From contig CALXMN010000004.1 in assembly GCA_944389495.1 (NCBI GenBank), positions 50,830 to 114,829 on the forward strand: a DNA stretch of 64,000 nucleotides. The letters are read 5' to 3'. The stretch is from an uncultured Alphaproteobacteria bacterium (GTDB taxonomy: Bacteria > Pseudomonadota > Alphaproteobacteria > Rs-D84). The translations under genes and the position numbers were made by a program. Positions 8,060 to 19,077 of the stretch are shown piece by piece. Under the pieces are notes generated by a model that worked only from the letters and a program-made list of their open reading frames with translations, did not search any database and was not told the origin of the DNA. Each line of letters begins with the position of its first letter. Position 1 is the stretch's first letter.

Positions 8060-8541
8060 AATTTTATCACCAATTCTTCTGTTCTGATTTTGTCACCGTT
8101 GCTGGAATCAACGCGAACATTGTCCGTCAGTGTTATTGTGCGGGTCGTTCGATTATATTCGCCCGCGTTCGCAGTTATGTTATCACGTATGCGGGTGCCA
8201 TCCGATATGCGCGTTGTTGTGCCAGAAACGTAATCCAGTAATATTATGTCGGGATTTTCGTATTCTTGGCGGCCGCTGCGTGCGTGAATTTGGAACGGTT
8301 CACCGTTTTTGTCGGTGCCCGAAAATGATGCGTTTGACATTTTAAACTGGTTACTTACAATATCCGTCATATTTATTGCAGATATTGGTGTCCATAATAA
8401 CTGGCGCGTGAATAGTGATCCCGCAATCAGCGCCGCAACCATAACCAGACCCCAACCTGTAAAGAAAAATTGCCACAGACGCTTTAGACGTCTGTGTTTT
8501 GTGAATATTATAAATGTTCTTTTGTCGCCTTGCACGCGCAC
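8056..8541 (-). CDS. lptC: LPS export protein LptC
   Basis: 161 residues. A basic cytoplasmic start (KHRRLKRLWQF), one transmembrane helix (about 30-50, WGLVMVAALIAGSLF) and a periplasmic beta-jellyroll-like region with 'NQFKMSNASFSGTDKNGEPFQIHA' and 'ITLTDNVRVDSSNGDKIRTEELVI' match the LptC/YrbK family. It relays LPS from LptBFG towards LptA. It is the first gene of the lptC-lptB pair and is transcribed divergently from the gene at 8622. Confidence 0.85.
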   Translation of the reverse strand: MRVQGDKRTFIIFTKHRRLKRLWQFFFTGWGLVMVAALIAGSLFTRQLLWTPISAINMTDIVSNQFKMSNASFSGTDKNGEPFQIHARSGRQEYENPDIILLDYVSGTTTRISDGTRIRDNITANAGEYNRTTRTITLTDNVRVDSSNGDKIRTEELVIKL

Positions 8542-8621
8542 AGTGTAGCGCGAAGAGAATCAAAATGCAATTTTTATATTTATTCTGGATTTTTTTTATG
8601 TTATAATTCTTGCCAAGAGAG

Positions 8622-9440
8622 ATGAAGAAATTTTTGCTGATTTTTACTGGATTGGCGGTGTGCCTGGGCGGAACAACGGCAAATGCCGTTACTATTAATA
8701 AGGCCGCACCCGTTGCACCCGTGGAATCATCAACGTCAAACGCCACGGCCAGTTTGGTGCCAACCGTGCTTGGGATTATCAGTGGTGTTCAACAACTTAG
8801 CGCAAAGCAAAAAGAACTTACGGCGGAATGCATCCCAAGTAATCAAGAAATAACCTTTGTTGATAATGTCGTTAAAGAATGGGCAAAAACCGGGGCTATG
8901 ACCGCGGACGAGGTGCAAAAACGCTTGGGACGGCAACGGTGCAGCGTGGCGGTTGGTGGATATCGAAGCGCGGTTGAGGTTGCCGCCGGTACCGATATGG
9001 ATGATTTGATTTGCTATGATTATTTTGCAGGTGATGGAAATGCCGGAATGGTGTGGGAAAATTTTCCCAAGGTCGGGGTTGCCACATATTGTTCAGATGG
9101 CGGACCGGTAAGTTCGTGTGCAAGCAAAAATCGCATAACTGTTTCTGATATTTATGACATATTTAATTTGGTCGATTTTTCCGAGGCCGATTATTCCGCG
9201 TCGGAATTAACAATGGCCGCACGATTGATGTCGAAAATAGAAAAATGTTCTTATTCCAGATTAAGCGCACAAAAACGTCAGTTGTGGGGCGAGTTTTTAA
9301 CCGATACTATAAACTCTTTGGGTGAACCGACAAATACCGGAACAATTATGCAATCTGTGTCCGGACTGACCGGTGGCGGTGGATTGGGGACCTCTTTGGG
9401 ATCGATTGGGTCGTTGGCAACTTCTTTGTTTGCAAATTAA
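8622..9440 (+). CDS. Exported protein of unknown function
   Basis: 272 residues with a signal peptide (MKKFLLIFTGLAVCLGGTTANA). The mature part is mixed helical with five cysteines and a Gly/Ser-rich C-terminus (GLTGGGGLGTSLGSIGSLATSL). The start at 8622 is chosen because GAGAGATG follows a TATAAT box at 8602-8607; an in-frame ATG four codons earlier leaves no room for an RBS. It is divergent from lptC. No family is recognised. Confidence 0.75.
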   Translation: MKKFLLIFTGLAVCLGGTTANAVTINKAAPVAPVESSTSNATASLVPTVLGIISGVQQLSAKQKELTAECIPSNQEITFVDNVVKEWAKTGAMTADEVQKRLGRQRCSVAVGGYRSAVEVAAGTDMDDLICYDYFAGDGNAGMVWENFPKVGVATYCSDGGPVSSCASKNRITVSDIYDIFNLVDFSEADYSASELTMAARLMSKIEKCSYSRLSAQKRQLWGEFLTDTINSLGEPTNTGTIMQSVSGLTGGGGLGTSLGSIGSLATSLFAN

Positions 9441-9451
9441 AGCAAATTAAA

Positions 9452-9482
9452 TGCCCGGGTGGTTTGTTGGGCGTTTTTTTGT
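9452..9482 (+). terminator. Rho-independent terminator
   Basis: GCCC...GGGC stem (GCCCGGGTGGTTTGTTGGGC) followed by seven T residues. Confidence 0.7.
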
Positions 9483-9538
9483 CTTTACTAATATTGCAAA
9501 AAATCGTATAATACAAGGGATTATAAAAAGGAAGTTTT

Positions 9539-11125
9539 ATGAAAAATAAATCTTTGACATCAACGTTTATTATTTCACGTATGTTGGCCGTGGCGTCTGT
9601 TGCGGTGTTGGCTGCCTGTGCCGGCGGTAATAATAATGATGAATATGTGGCGGCAACAACCCCGACGGTTGATTATGTCGAAGGTCTGGATGTTTATTCG
9701 GCACCGCACCAAGATTCCTTTTTAAATCAATTGGCGATGAATTATCGTTCTTATGCAATTTATAATGCACGGACCAGTGGATATCCCGATATGGGGGAAT
9801 ACTTTGCGCAAAAGGCCGTCGCCGCATTCAGTGGCGAATTGCCTTTCCCAGAGGTTTTGGATAATTGGCCCGTGGCGGATGAACAAGAATCTTTTGAACT
9901 GCATACCGCGTATAACGATTTGTTGGATCAATTGAAAAATGATGCCAGTATGACAAACCCAGAATTGGCCGCCGAGGCCCAGGCAAAATATGACTGTTGG
10001 TTGTCTGCGTCGGCCAGTGGTCAGACCGGTACCGCAAATGAATGCCGTGACAGATATTATAAAACTATGACGGCCTTGCGCGATTGTACAGGTGGCAAGA
10101 TTGTAAAAAATAAAACTTTGGAAACGGTAACCGAAACAACCCAAACGTCTGTGACAACAAATGGTGATGTTATGGTGGCCATTGAACGGGGCGCAGATGC
10201 GTCAACACAACGCTATTATCCGGATACGCGTAATATGTCGGCAATGAATGGTACCGGCAAGGCACGCGAAGGTGTTATTATTGTTAATAACGTTAATGTG
10301 CCAGAGCACTTGATTAACCCCGTACCGGTTCAGCCGATGGTCTTTAACCAGAATATTTATGGCGGGGACAAGACAATCAGCGACAGCAATAATGTTAACG
10401 ATAGCAGTGTGCGCGAGTGCCTGCGCGAGGGGGATGTTAACTGTGTGCCACCCGCACAGCCGGTGGAACCGGCGGCAGAACCGCAACAGGAAATTCCCCA
10501 GGTCAGTGACGAACTGGTTACGCGTGAAGAATTTATCAATATGATGATGGCTATGCGCGCAGAATTGGCGGCAATAAATGAACGCCTGGATAAGTTGCAG
10601 GCAAATGCGTCGACTGAAAAAACATATGAAAAAACCTTTATCAAAGTGCAACAAATTCCGTTGGAACCAAAACAGCACGTGATGGAGGAAGTTTTTGAAA
10701 TTATGTTTGACTTTGACAAGGCGACAATTAAACCAGAGTATGAGGAAATTATTAAACAATTGGCCGCCGCAACCCAAGATAGTAAAAATATCAAGGTGTC
10801 TGTAATTGGGCATACTGATACAATGGGAAGTACGGATTATAACTATGCTTTGGGTGGGCGTCGTGCCGAAGCCGTTCAAAAAATGCTGATTAAATACGGT
10901 ATCCCCGCAGGTCAAATTGTTGCCGTTTCTGCAGGTGAAGAAGATTTGGCGGTGCCAACAGGTGACGGGGTTGCAAATGCCGCAAATCGTCGCGTTCAGG
11001 TTATAAAAGAAGTGCACTATACAGAAGATCCAGGCAAGCAAGTCCAGGTTCCAATTGCCGTGGTTGAAGAGTATGTTACACCGGAACAGGCGGGCGTCTG
11101 TGGTATGTATGGATGTGGACAATAG
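9539..11125 (+). CDS. OmpA-domain (peptidoglycan-associated) lipoprotein
   Basis: 528 residues. The N-terminus has a signal and lipobox (VAVLAAC, then AGGNNN). The middle is a long Asn/Pro/Gln-rich linker with a short coiled coil ('REEFINMMMAMRAELAAINERLDKL'). The C-terminal 120 residues are an OmpA/Pal domain: 'IMFDFDKATIKPEYEEIIKQL', 'SVIGHTDTMGSTDYNYALGGRRAEAV' and 'ANRRVQVI', which contain the Asp and Arg that bind diaminopimelate in known members. It likely anchors the outer membrane to peptidoglycan. GGAAG precedes the ATG. It is much longer than Pal, and the large middle segment is unassigned. Confidence 0.9.
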   Translation: MKNKSLTSTFIISRMLAVASVAVLAACAGGNNNDEYVAATTPTVDYVEGLDVYSAPHQDSFLNQLAMNYRSYAIYNARTSGYPDMGEYFAQKAVAAFSGELPFPEVLDNWPVADEQESFELHTAYNDLLDQLKNDASMTNPELAAEAQAKYDCWLSASASGQTGTANECRDRYYKTMTALRDCTGGKIVKNKTLETVTETTQTSVTTNGDVMVAIERGADASTQRYYPDTRNMSAMNGTGKAREGVIIVNNVNVPEHLINPVPVQPMVFNQNIYGGDKTISDSNNVNDSSVRECLREGDVNCVPPAQPVEPAAEPQQEIPQVSDELVTREEFINMMMAMRAELAAINERLDKLQANASTEKTYEKTFIKVQQIPLEPKQHVMEEVFEIMFDFDKATIKPEYEEIIKQLAAATQDSKNIKVSVIGHTDTMGSTDYNYALGGRRAEAVQKMLIKYGIPAGQIVAVSAGEEDLAVPTGDGVANAANRRVQVIKEVHYTEDPGKQVQVPIAVVEEYVTPEQAGVCGMYGCGQ

Positions 11126-11155
11126 TTTTTCGAGATAGGGGATTATACAAAATAC

Positions 11156-11184
11156 TTGACAAAAAACAATTATTAGTATATATT
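11156..11184 (+). promoter_or_regulatory. Strong sigma70-type promoter of the 52-residue gene
   Basis: Perfect TTGACA (11156-11161), a 17-bp spacer and TATATT (11179-11184), about 40 bases before the ATG at 11223. Confidence 0.75.
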
Positions 11185-11222
11185 CCCATTAGTCCGAGAG
11201 ATGTTTGTAAAGAGGCATTGAA

Positions 11223-11381
11223 ATGACGGAAAATACAAAGAATTTTATCCAGGCTGCGGCGGCATTACAGGGTAAATCGCGTGGCGCCGGATACAAAAAG
11301 GGTATTGCGGCGGTAAATTTGGCGGCCGAGTTTAAGGCGCGTGGTGTGAATGTGCACGATAATGGCCAGAATGAAAAATAA
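11223..11381 (+). CDS. Small protein, 52 residues, unknown
   Basis: The frame ATG at 11223 to TAA at 11379 encodes MTENTKNFIQAAAALQGKSR followed by a Gly/Ala-rich, basic segment ending GVNVHDNGQNEK. It is soluble with no signal or membrane segment. A consensus-quality promoter stands upstream, AAAGAGG precedes the ATG, and a strong terminator follows, so it is a complete monocistronic unit and probably a highly expressed gene. Composition (Ala, Lys, Arg, 'GAGYKKGIAAVNLAAEFKARG') could fit a small nucleic-acid or ribosome-associated protein, but that is a guess. Confidence 0.65.
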   Translation: MTENTKNFIQAAAALQGKSRGAGYKKGIAAVNLAAEFKARGVNVHDNGQNEK

Positions 11382-11404
11382 CAATTTATAATTATACTAT
11401 TATG

Positions 11405-11440
11405 TTACAGGGGGCGGTTTTTTGTCCCCTGTAATTTTTT
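11405..11440 (+). terminator. Rho-independent terminator
   Basis: TTACAGGGG / CCCCTGTAA arms, then seven T residues. Confidence 0.9.
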
Positions 11441-11650
11441 TCGGCGTGCAAACGGCAATGTGCAAATGTTGCTGGTAATTCGTGACTAAATAATGCCGGG
11501 GTGGGCGGGCGATACTGGTACCGCGCGACGTTTTGCGTGGGCGGTTAACCAACATCCTATAAACATATTTATATTTGTGGGGGCCACGCGGCACGGGATG
11601 ATAAGAATTTTTATTATGTCTGTGGGCTGTGCCCGCGGTAGTTTTTTTTA

Positions 11651-11787
11651 CTGGATTGCCACGCCACTGACGTGGTTCGCAATGATAAGTGGAGGGTACG
11701 GGAATGACAAAAGAGAGTGTGTGATGTGGGGATTGTTCGTGGGGGGCCTGGATTGCCACGCCACTAACGTGGCTCGCAATGACAAGG
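11651..11787. repeat. Two partial copies of the 'GGATTGCCACGCCACT...' interspersed repeat
   Basis: Half-elements at 11651-11689 and 11748-11787 both read GGATTGCCACGCCACT-(G/A)-ACGTGG-(T/C)-TCGCAATGA. The 830-bp stretch 11441-12274 contains no convincing gene; it is filled with copies of this repeat and short hairpins. Confidence 0.8.
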
Positions 11788-11856
11788 ATTATGGTCGTTG
11801 ATTTATACTCCCTCGTGATGACAGGGTGGGGTATAAAAGTCGAACAAGTATAAGAA

Positions 11857-11982
11857 ACAACAGCCGTACAAGTATATTGTCATTGCGAGCAAAGCGAAGC
11901 AATCCAGTTGCTATAAACTTATTTGTGGCGGCAAATACGCATTATGGATTGCCACGCCACTGACGTGGCTCGCAATGACAAG
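11857..11982. repeat. Full interspersed repeat, copy A (126 bp)
   Basis: It begins ACAACAGCCGTACAAG, contains TTGTCATTGCGAGCAAAGCG near its left and GTGGCTCGCAATGACAAG at its right end. The two ends are inverted complements (TTGTCATTGCGAGC / GCTCGCAATGACAA), so the element is a MITE-like palindromic unit. Copy B lies 255 bases downstream. Confidence 0.85.
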
Positions 11983-12111
11983 GGTGGGAACTCGTTATTA
12001 GTTATGGGCAACAAATTACCAGTAACCAGAAATTGGTAACTATTATCTCCTTGTCGTGCATAGGCACGGCTCGTAATGACAAGGGTAATACAAGTCATAC
12101 AAGGACGGGAC

Positions 12112-12237
12112 ACAACAGCCGTACAAGTATATTGTCATTGCGAGCAAAGCGAAGCAATCCAGTTGCTATAAACTTATTTGCGGCGGCAAATACGCATTAT
12201 GGATTGCCACGCCACTGACGTGGCTCGCAATGACAAG
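12112..12237. repeat. Full interspersed repeat, copy B (126 bp)
   Basis: Essentially identical to 11857-11982 (one visible mismatch, GTGGCGG versus GCGGCGG). A further fragment, GGCTCGTAATGACAAGG, lies just before it at about 12068-12084. Such 'cattgcgagc' repeats are frequent in some host-associated alphaproteobacteria. Confidence 0.85.
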
Positions 12238-12274
12238 TGGGGCCCGTTGTGGTGCGCGGGGAAATGGTGAGCAT

Positions 12275-12303
12275 AAAAAATCCCCCAAACGGGGGATTTT
12301 TTA
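12275..12303. terminator. Bidirectional Rho-independent terminator
   Basis: AAAAAATCCCCC AAA and GGGGGATTTTTT arms end the enolase operon (reading leftward) and the repeat region. Confidence 0.85.
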
Positions 12304-12507
12304 TTTTTTTGATGACCAAAATAATGACCACAGCCACCCGATAATTGTCCAACCGAAAATCCAACTGGCCAATCGAACAAGAATCATATCCTGTTTGTTT
12401 TTTCCGGTTTGCCGTGCCAGCCACGCCGGTGCCAGCACTATGACCGTAACAATGCAAAATGCCAGTGCGTATTTAATTATCAACAAAATATCAGGTGTTG
12501 TAATCAT
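12301..12507 (-). CDS. Small membrane protein, superinfection-immunity (Imm) type
   Basis: 68 residues with two hydrophobic segments (LLIIKYALAFCIVTVIVLAP and the C-terminal one). It ends 'VRLASWIFGWTIIGWLWSLFWSSKK'. The (N/S)-x(3)-GW-T-x-IGW-x(2)-(A/S)L-x-W pattern is that of the superinfection immunity family named after T4 Imm, which is widespread in bacterial genomes where its role is unclear. It starts nine bases after the enolase stop, so it is probably cotranscribed. Confidence 0.65.
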   Translation of the reverse strand: MITTPDILLIIKYALAFCIVTVIVLAPAWLARQTGKNKQDMILVRLASWIFGWTIIGWLWSLFWSSKK

Positions 12508-12516
12508 TTTTGGTTT

Positions 12517-13791
<1,275 letters not shown>

Positions 13792-13893
13792 TTATTCCTA
13801 AAAAATATTCATTTTTATACAGTTCCGTCTTGTGTTAGTTGACGAATTGTGCAATAATATAATCATAAATTTGGTTGGAAAGAAACAGAAAAT

Positions 13894-16800
13894 ATGATGA
13901 AAAAGACAATATTTTTTATGTTGTGCCTGGCACCAATGGGGGCCCAGGCCTTGACTGTGAACGGCACGCCGGAGAATCCATTATGGGGTTATAATACCGC
14001 CGAGGCGGGCAATGCGCCAATAAATTATACCACTATGATAATTGGTGAAACCCCCACGGTGGCGGATGAAAATACTTTTTATGCCGGTGAATATGTGGAC
14101 AAGGATAGTTTTACCATCCTTTCAAACGAGGATGTGTCGGTTTCAGGGAACTTGACCATAAACGAAGGGTACAGTTTGGGGCTTAAAGTGCCGCAAACCC
14201 CAGGGGATTTGATTAATATAACCTTTGGTTCTGTTGTGGCAGATGGTGCCTTGTTTGTTCAAGATGCTAATGAATTCAAGGTTACCGGGGCGGATGGCGT
14301 TAAAATTGCAGATGGATTTCGCATAGATGCCGATTTGTCTGATGCGTTGCCGGAAACACTGCCTTTGAATGACGAAGGTGATTTGGATATTTCTTTTGCC
14401 AAAGGTATAAGTGTCGGTGCCCAAGTTGTTGATATTGATGGTACGGTTGCGGTTACCGGTGGGGATACTGTATTGTCGGTTGCCGGTGATTTAACTGTGG
14501 GTGGCTTTCAGAATAACGGTAAAGGAAAAGTTATTATGAATGCGGGCTCTGTGGCCATAGATAATGGTGATCTGGAAAGTGGAACCGGCGCGGGATATAC
14601 GGTTGTTGCATCTGGGGGGACGGTTAATGTTGCGGGCGATGTGTATAACCGCAGTAATACTATGTACATAGATGCCGATGGTGCCATAAGTGTTGGTGGG
14701 GCAATTGTTAATGATGCAAATGCCAATATGGTTGTTAAGGGCGCGTCTTTGACTGTTTCGGGTGGTGATGACGAGCAGAATGTTTCTTTTGTGAACAAGG
14801 GAAATTTATCAATCGATGTTGTTGGTGAAACCAATTTGGCCCACGGGTTTGATTTAAGCACTATGCAGATAACAAATACCTTCTCGCTTAAAACCGGGAC
14901 GTTGAATTTGGGTGATGGTGCGGATAGATGGTTAAATGTATTTTCTAATAAATTAAACAGTTTTAAATTAAATGTAACAAATGATACTTTGGCCATAAAA
15001 AGCAGTGTTATAAATGGGCTGGTAAATGCAGATTCTGGACAGGGGCCTGTGTATAACACAAATGCAAATATGGAGATAGAGGCCAAGTCGATAGAGATTG
15101 CAAAATCCGAATCGGGTAATGAATCTGTTACGGGTGATGTTGTAAATAATGGGCAATTGCTTAAGATGAAGGCAACTGACCAGGATGGCGCGGGTATTGT
15201 TATTGAAGGTGACGTTTACGGCGAAAATGGAACAACAGAGATTATTTCTGAGGCGGAATTAAATGTTGCCGGTGATGTCTCTAATCGTGCAAAAATGTCT
15301 TTGAATGGCGCGCTGGTTAATTTGACGGATGTATCCAATGAAAACGGTGATTTGGATATTACTTCGTTGACCAATGAGGTTGGAAATATTGTTATCGCGG
15401 GTGACGTTACAAATAAATCTGGCACCACATATATAAATTCTAAGTCAATAGTAATTGGTGGAACGTTGGCCAATCATTCTGGAACCACAACGGTTGATGG
15501 GTCGGATGATGCCGGCGATAATATGAAAATTGGCGCAATTTATGTTGATGGTGGCGTGCTGGATATAAATGCGTTAAAGGGGACGGTTCAGGTTACAAAT
15601 CAAACCCAAGGTGGCGGTGTTACGATGACCGGCGCCGGAACAATTGATATTGTTGGTGATGGCGCGATGAATATTGATAATGCCACCTATAATGTTACGG
15701 CGGATGGCACGATTAATATTGGTGGTGATGTGACCTTTGGCGGTGCAACACCCGCCCAGGGAAACGGCGATGTTAATGTTGCCGCAGATGGCGATCAGGT
15801 TTTTGTTATGACGTCTGGCAATGGTGAAATCACGATTGGTGGTGATATTAATGCGACCGCAAATGCGACACATACGGGGAAATTGGTTGCCAATTTAATA
15901 AATGTTGGCGGCGATGTTAATGCATTGGGTACCGGTAATCGTTTAATCTTTGGTGGCACGGAACAGAATGGATTGACCGTTGATGGGGCGATTTCGGCGA
16001 CAAAAGGGGCCAAAATTGATATTTATACGAGGGCCACAAATGTTGGTTCTGTTAATATCGATGGGACCAGTGCTTTAACCGCGTATGGTGATTATATTGC
16101 CGCAAATGCGGGGGCAATCAATGTTGCGGGTTTGTTGTGGTTTGATGGGGCGTCTGATCGGCCGACCGGTGGATTGATTGTTGATGATACAGATAGTTTT
16201 GAATTAAAATCCGAATCGGGTCAGGTGTCGGTTGCCGGCATTGATTTGGGGACGGGTAAATCATTAACTTTGCGTGCGGAAAATTCCGCAGTGAACGCGG
16301 CCGGCGCAGTGGTCAGTGCGGGAACATTAGACGCAATTGCCAAAAATATTCAGATGGGCGATATTACCAATTCGGGTATAATGACATTAAAGGCGGCCGA
16401 AAAGGTTTCGGTTGGCGATGTTGATGTTACCGCGGGAACCGTTAATATTGCTGCAAATGGCGTCGACCAGATGAATATCACTATGGGTGGACTGGATATT
16501 GCCAATGGCGCGTATGTGAATATTGATTCGGATACGTCGGCCAATGTCATCGCAATGGGCGATGTTTCTGTTGGTGGTGATGTTGCCCAAGGCAGTCGTG
16601 CAGGCACGTTGAATCTGGGGGCGAACGAAATAAACTGGGCCGCGGAATCATTGGCAATTGCCGGAAATTATAATGCAACAACGGGACGGGCCGTGTTCGA
16701 TGTTGCAAATGCAATTTCCATTACTGGTAACATAGATGTTGCCCAGGGGGCAGAACTGTCAATGACCGGTGCGAAAATTGCCACAACAAATCTGGAAAAT

Positions 16801-19044
16801 GATGGTGTCTTGGCATTGCACGCGGATAATGGTTTGGATTTGAATTTGATAACAAATACCGGCGATTTAACTTTGGATTCTGGGGCCGGGGTTACGAATG
16901 TTGATACGTTTGCCGTTGGCGATTCTGGTACGATTACGCTGATGGGGGCGGGATTGACAACAACGGATGCGACGACGGGGGAATTTACAACCCAGAATAA
17001 GATGCTGTATCAAAACTATGCCGATAGCATTGAAAGTGGCGCGGTCAATGTCGTTTCTGATGACTATGTGATTACGTCAAATAAAATTGATGTTGCCGGT
17101 ATTAACCAGGTTTCGGGTAAAATGCAGGTCTTGGCCAGCGATGTCAATATTTCGGGTGATGTAACGGCGGTTGATTGGCGTTTCGTTAAAAATCCAACGG
17201 ATACCTGGATTAATGCACAAATCGACGGAAATGTTTCCGGTGGGGTTGATTTCTGGGGACTGGAACGTTTGAATATCGATGGTTATTATACATTTAATAA
17301 TAACAGTGACCTGTGGGCCGCGGTAATGCCATATGATGAAACAGGTGCAGAAAATACATCTGGACAAAACTATTGGTCAAAGGTCGAGATTACCGATGAT
17401 AACAAAATTGGTGAAATTACAAATGCCGAAAACGGTGGTGCGTTGATTACCGTTGGGGAACAGTTTATTTCTGAAGTTTCGGGCGTTTCACTGGACAGTG
17501 CGGAAACACGCCCCCAGATTGGAATAACGCTGTTTAATACGGTTGATACGGGTACGGCAATATGGTTGCTGCACGCGGACAAAGGTATAAATGTTGCCGA
17601 TGAATTTGATAAACTGCGTAATCTGGATGTCAAGTTCTGTAATAATGATGGCTCGTTGTGCATTAATTATGCGGATACGTTAAGGCCGTCGAATCCGTAT
17701 AACGGCACAGAAAGTGATCTGCCAATCTATATATCTGAACGTGATACAGATGGCGATGGCAAGGCAGACAGTTTGTACGTTGTGTTTGACCCGGCGTTTG
17801 GCGGACCAATTAATGTCTTTGACCCAGAAGATGTTGTTGCGGGCGTCGAAGATGCAACAGATGGCGAAATTACCACGTCCGAGGCCATAGATAACTTAAT
17901 CAAAGGCCAAATGTTGAACAAGGGCTTTGCCGAAGATTCGCCGATTGAAATTATACCGGTTATATTTGATGGTACGAATTTTGAAGAAATGGCAAATGAA
18001 CTGTATGATCGGATGGAATATTATAAAATGACGGGCGAAGCCGCGCCTTTGGCACGTTTCAGTCGTCTGTTCCAGCCACGTGAATTGGAGCAAATCGTGG
18101 GCAGCATTTCGTTAAATGAACATACAAATTTCCGTGATTTCGAAGATCGTATGTTGGATGAATTTATTTGGAATCGTAACCGTGATTTAAGCAAGGCCTG
18201 GGTGGATGTTGACTTTGGTATGTTCAGCCAGGATGTTACCGATGGCAAGCGTGTCAAAGGTAATCGATTCAGCGTTGCCGGTGGCTTTGACTGGCAGTCT
18301 TCTGAAACGATGCTGTTGGGGATAAGTGCGCGTGTTTCGAATTCGTCCGGCGATAATTCTGATGCGGTTGAATTGGGCTATTTGCCGAATCAGTCGCTGA
18401 TGGGGACGGTTAACGTTAATGTGGAAGATTTGAATATTGGCTTTGGCGCGTATTTAATGAAAATATTGGGCGAAAAGACGCGTTTGTATGGGAATGCATT
18501 CTTGGACGTTCATATGCTGGATACGTCGCGTGATCAGAACTTTGTTGACCATATTGACGGCAGTGGCACCGCATTCAGCATTATCAGTGAATGGGGCTTG
18601 ATGCACGATTGGCTGAATCAATATATTGTTGGTAATATGTATGCACGTGTTGGATATAATTTTGGCTTTGATTTGACAGAGCACGCCGCCGGCCAGGATT
18701 ATATGGATATGTATTCTGATGGATATTTGATTCTGACACCGGGATATTCGTTGATTGCGCAAAAGCGTATATATCCGTCGGCCTGGTTCCAGATTCGTCC
18801 GTACGCATCGATTGGTGTCGAATACGATGTGTTGGGTGCACCGGATTTTGTTAAATATAAATTCTCGCCGGCGCATAAGTATACAAAGTATGATATTGAA
18901 CTGGATCCGTTATGGGCAAATATTGGCGGGGGTGTTGAATTCCTGTCGGCCAGTGGGGTTCAGGTTGGAATTGATTATCGCTATCAATATAATGACGCGA
19001 TACAATTGCACAATATCAAGGTTACAGGATCATATCGGTTCTGA
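13894..19044 (+). CDS. Giant autotransporter (type Va secretion), adhesin-like
   Basis: 1716 residues. A signal peptide (MMKKTIFFMLCLAPMGAQA) is followed by about 1300 residues of repetitive beta-helix passenger, rich in Gly/Asn/Asp/Val with recurring units such as 'VAGDVxNxS', 'INIGGDV' and 'GDVTNKSGTTYI'. The last about 290 residues form an autotransporter beta-barrel ('SKAWVDVDFGMFSQDVTDGKRVKGN', alternating amphipathic strands) and end in the classical terminal aromatic Tyr-Arg-Phe. The barrel secretes the passenger through the outer membrane. A linker region around 1290-1330 is Asp-rich (DTDGDGKADSLYV), resembling a calcium-binding dockerin or thrombospondin type-3 loop. Divergent from enolase with its own promoter region; terminator follows. 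Confidence 0.92.
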   Translation: MMKKTIFFMLCLAPMGAQALTVNGTPENPLWGYNTAEAGNAPINYTTMIIGETPTVADENTFYAGEYVDKDSFTILSNEDVSVSGNLTINEGYSLGLKVPQTPGDLINITFGSVVADGALFVQDANEFKVTGADGVKIADGFRIDADLSDALPETLPLNDEGDLDISFAKGISVGAQVVDIDGTVAVTGGDTVLSVAGDLTVGGFQNNGKGKVIMNAGSVAIDNGDLESGTGAGYTVVASGGTVNVAGDVYNRSNTMYIDADGAISVGGAIVNDANANMVVKGASLTVSGGDDEQNVSFVNKGNLSIDVVGETNLAHGFDLSTMQITNTFSLKTGTLNLGDGADRWLNVFSNKLNSFKLNVTNDTLAIKSSVINGLVNADSGQGPVYNTNANMEIEAKSIEIAKSESGNESVTGDVVNNGQLLKMKATDQDGAGIVIEGDVYGENGTTEIISEAELNVAGDVSNRAKMSLNGALVNLTDVSNENGDLDITSLTNEVGNIVIAGDVTNKSGTTYINSKSIVIGGTLANHSGTTTVDGSDDAGDNMKIGAIYVDGGVLDINALKGTVQVTNQTQGGGVTMTGAGTIDIVGDGAMNIDNATYNVTADGTINIGGDVTFGGATPAQGNGDVNVAADGDQVFVMTSGNGEITIGGDINATANATHTGKLVANLINVGGDVNALGTGNRLIFGGTEQNGLTVDGAISATKGAKIDIYTRATNVGSVNIDGTSALTAYGDYIAANAGAINVAGLLWFDGASDRPTGGLIVDDTDSFELKSESGQVSVAGIDLGTGKSLTLRAENSAVNAAGAVVSAGTLDAIAKNIQMGDITNSGIMTLKAAEKVSVGDVDVTAGTVNIAANGVDQMNITMGGLDIANGAYVNIDSDTSANVIAMGDVSVGGDVAQGSRAGTLNLGANEINWAAESLAIAGNYNATTGRAVFDVANAISITGNIDVAQGAELSMTGAKIATTNLENDGVLALHADNGLDLNLITNTGDLTLDSGAGVTNVDTFAVGDSGTITLMGAGLTTTDATTGEFTTQNKMLYQNYADSIESGAVNVVSDDYVITSNKIDVAGINQVSGKMQVLASDVNISGDVTAVDWRFVKNPTDTWINAQIDGNVSGGVDFWGLERLNIDGYYTFNNNSDLWAAVMPYDETGAENTSGQNYWSKVEITDDNKIGEITNAENGGALITVGEQFISEVSGVSLDSAETRPQIGITLFNTVDTGTAIWLLHADKGINVADEFDKLRNLDVKFCNNDGSLCINYADTLRPSNPYNGTESDLPIYISERDTDGDGKADSLYVVFDPAFGGPINVFDPEDVVAGVEDATDGEITTSEAIDNLIKGQMLNKGFAEDSPIEIIPVIFDGTNFEEMANELYDRMEYYKMTGEAAPLARFSRLFQPRELEQIVGSISLNEHTNFRDFEDRMLDEFIWNRNRDLSKAWVDVDFGMFSQDVTDGKRVKGNRFSVAGGFDWQSSETMLLGISARVSNSSGDNSDAVELGYLPNQSLMGTVNVNVEDLNIGFGAYLMKILGEKTRLYGNAFLDVHMLDTSRDQNFVDHIDGSGTAFSIISEWGLMHDWLNQYIVGNMYARVGYNFGFDLTEHAAGQDYMDMYSDGYLILTPGYSLIAQKRIYPSAWFQIRPYASIGVEYDVLGAPDFVKYKFSPAHKYTKYDIELDPLWANIGGGVEFLSASGVQVGIDYRYQYNDAIQLHNIKVTGSYRF

Positions 19045-19050
19045 TAAAAA

Positions 19051-19077
19051 GCGGGGCGTTTGTCCCGCTTCTTTTTT
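19051..19077 (+). terminator. Rho-independent terminator of the autotransporter gene
   Basis: GCGGG gcgtttgt CCCGC followed by TTCTTTTTT. Confidence 0.85.
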
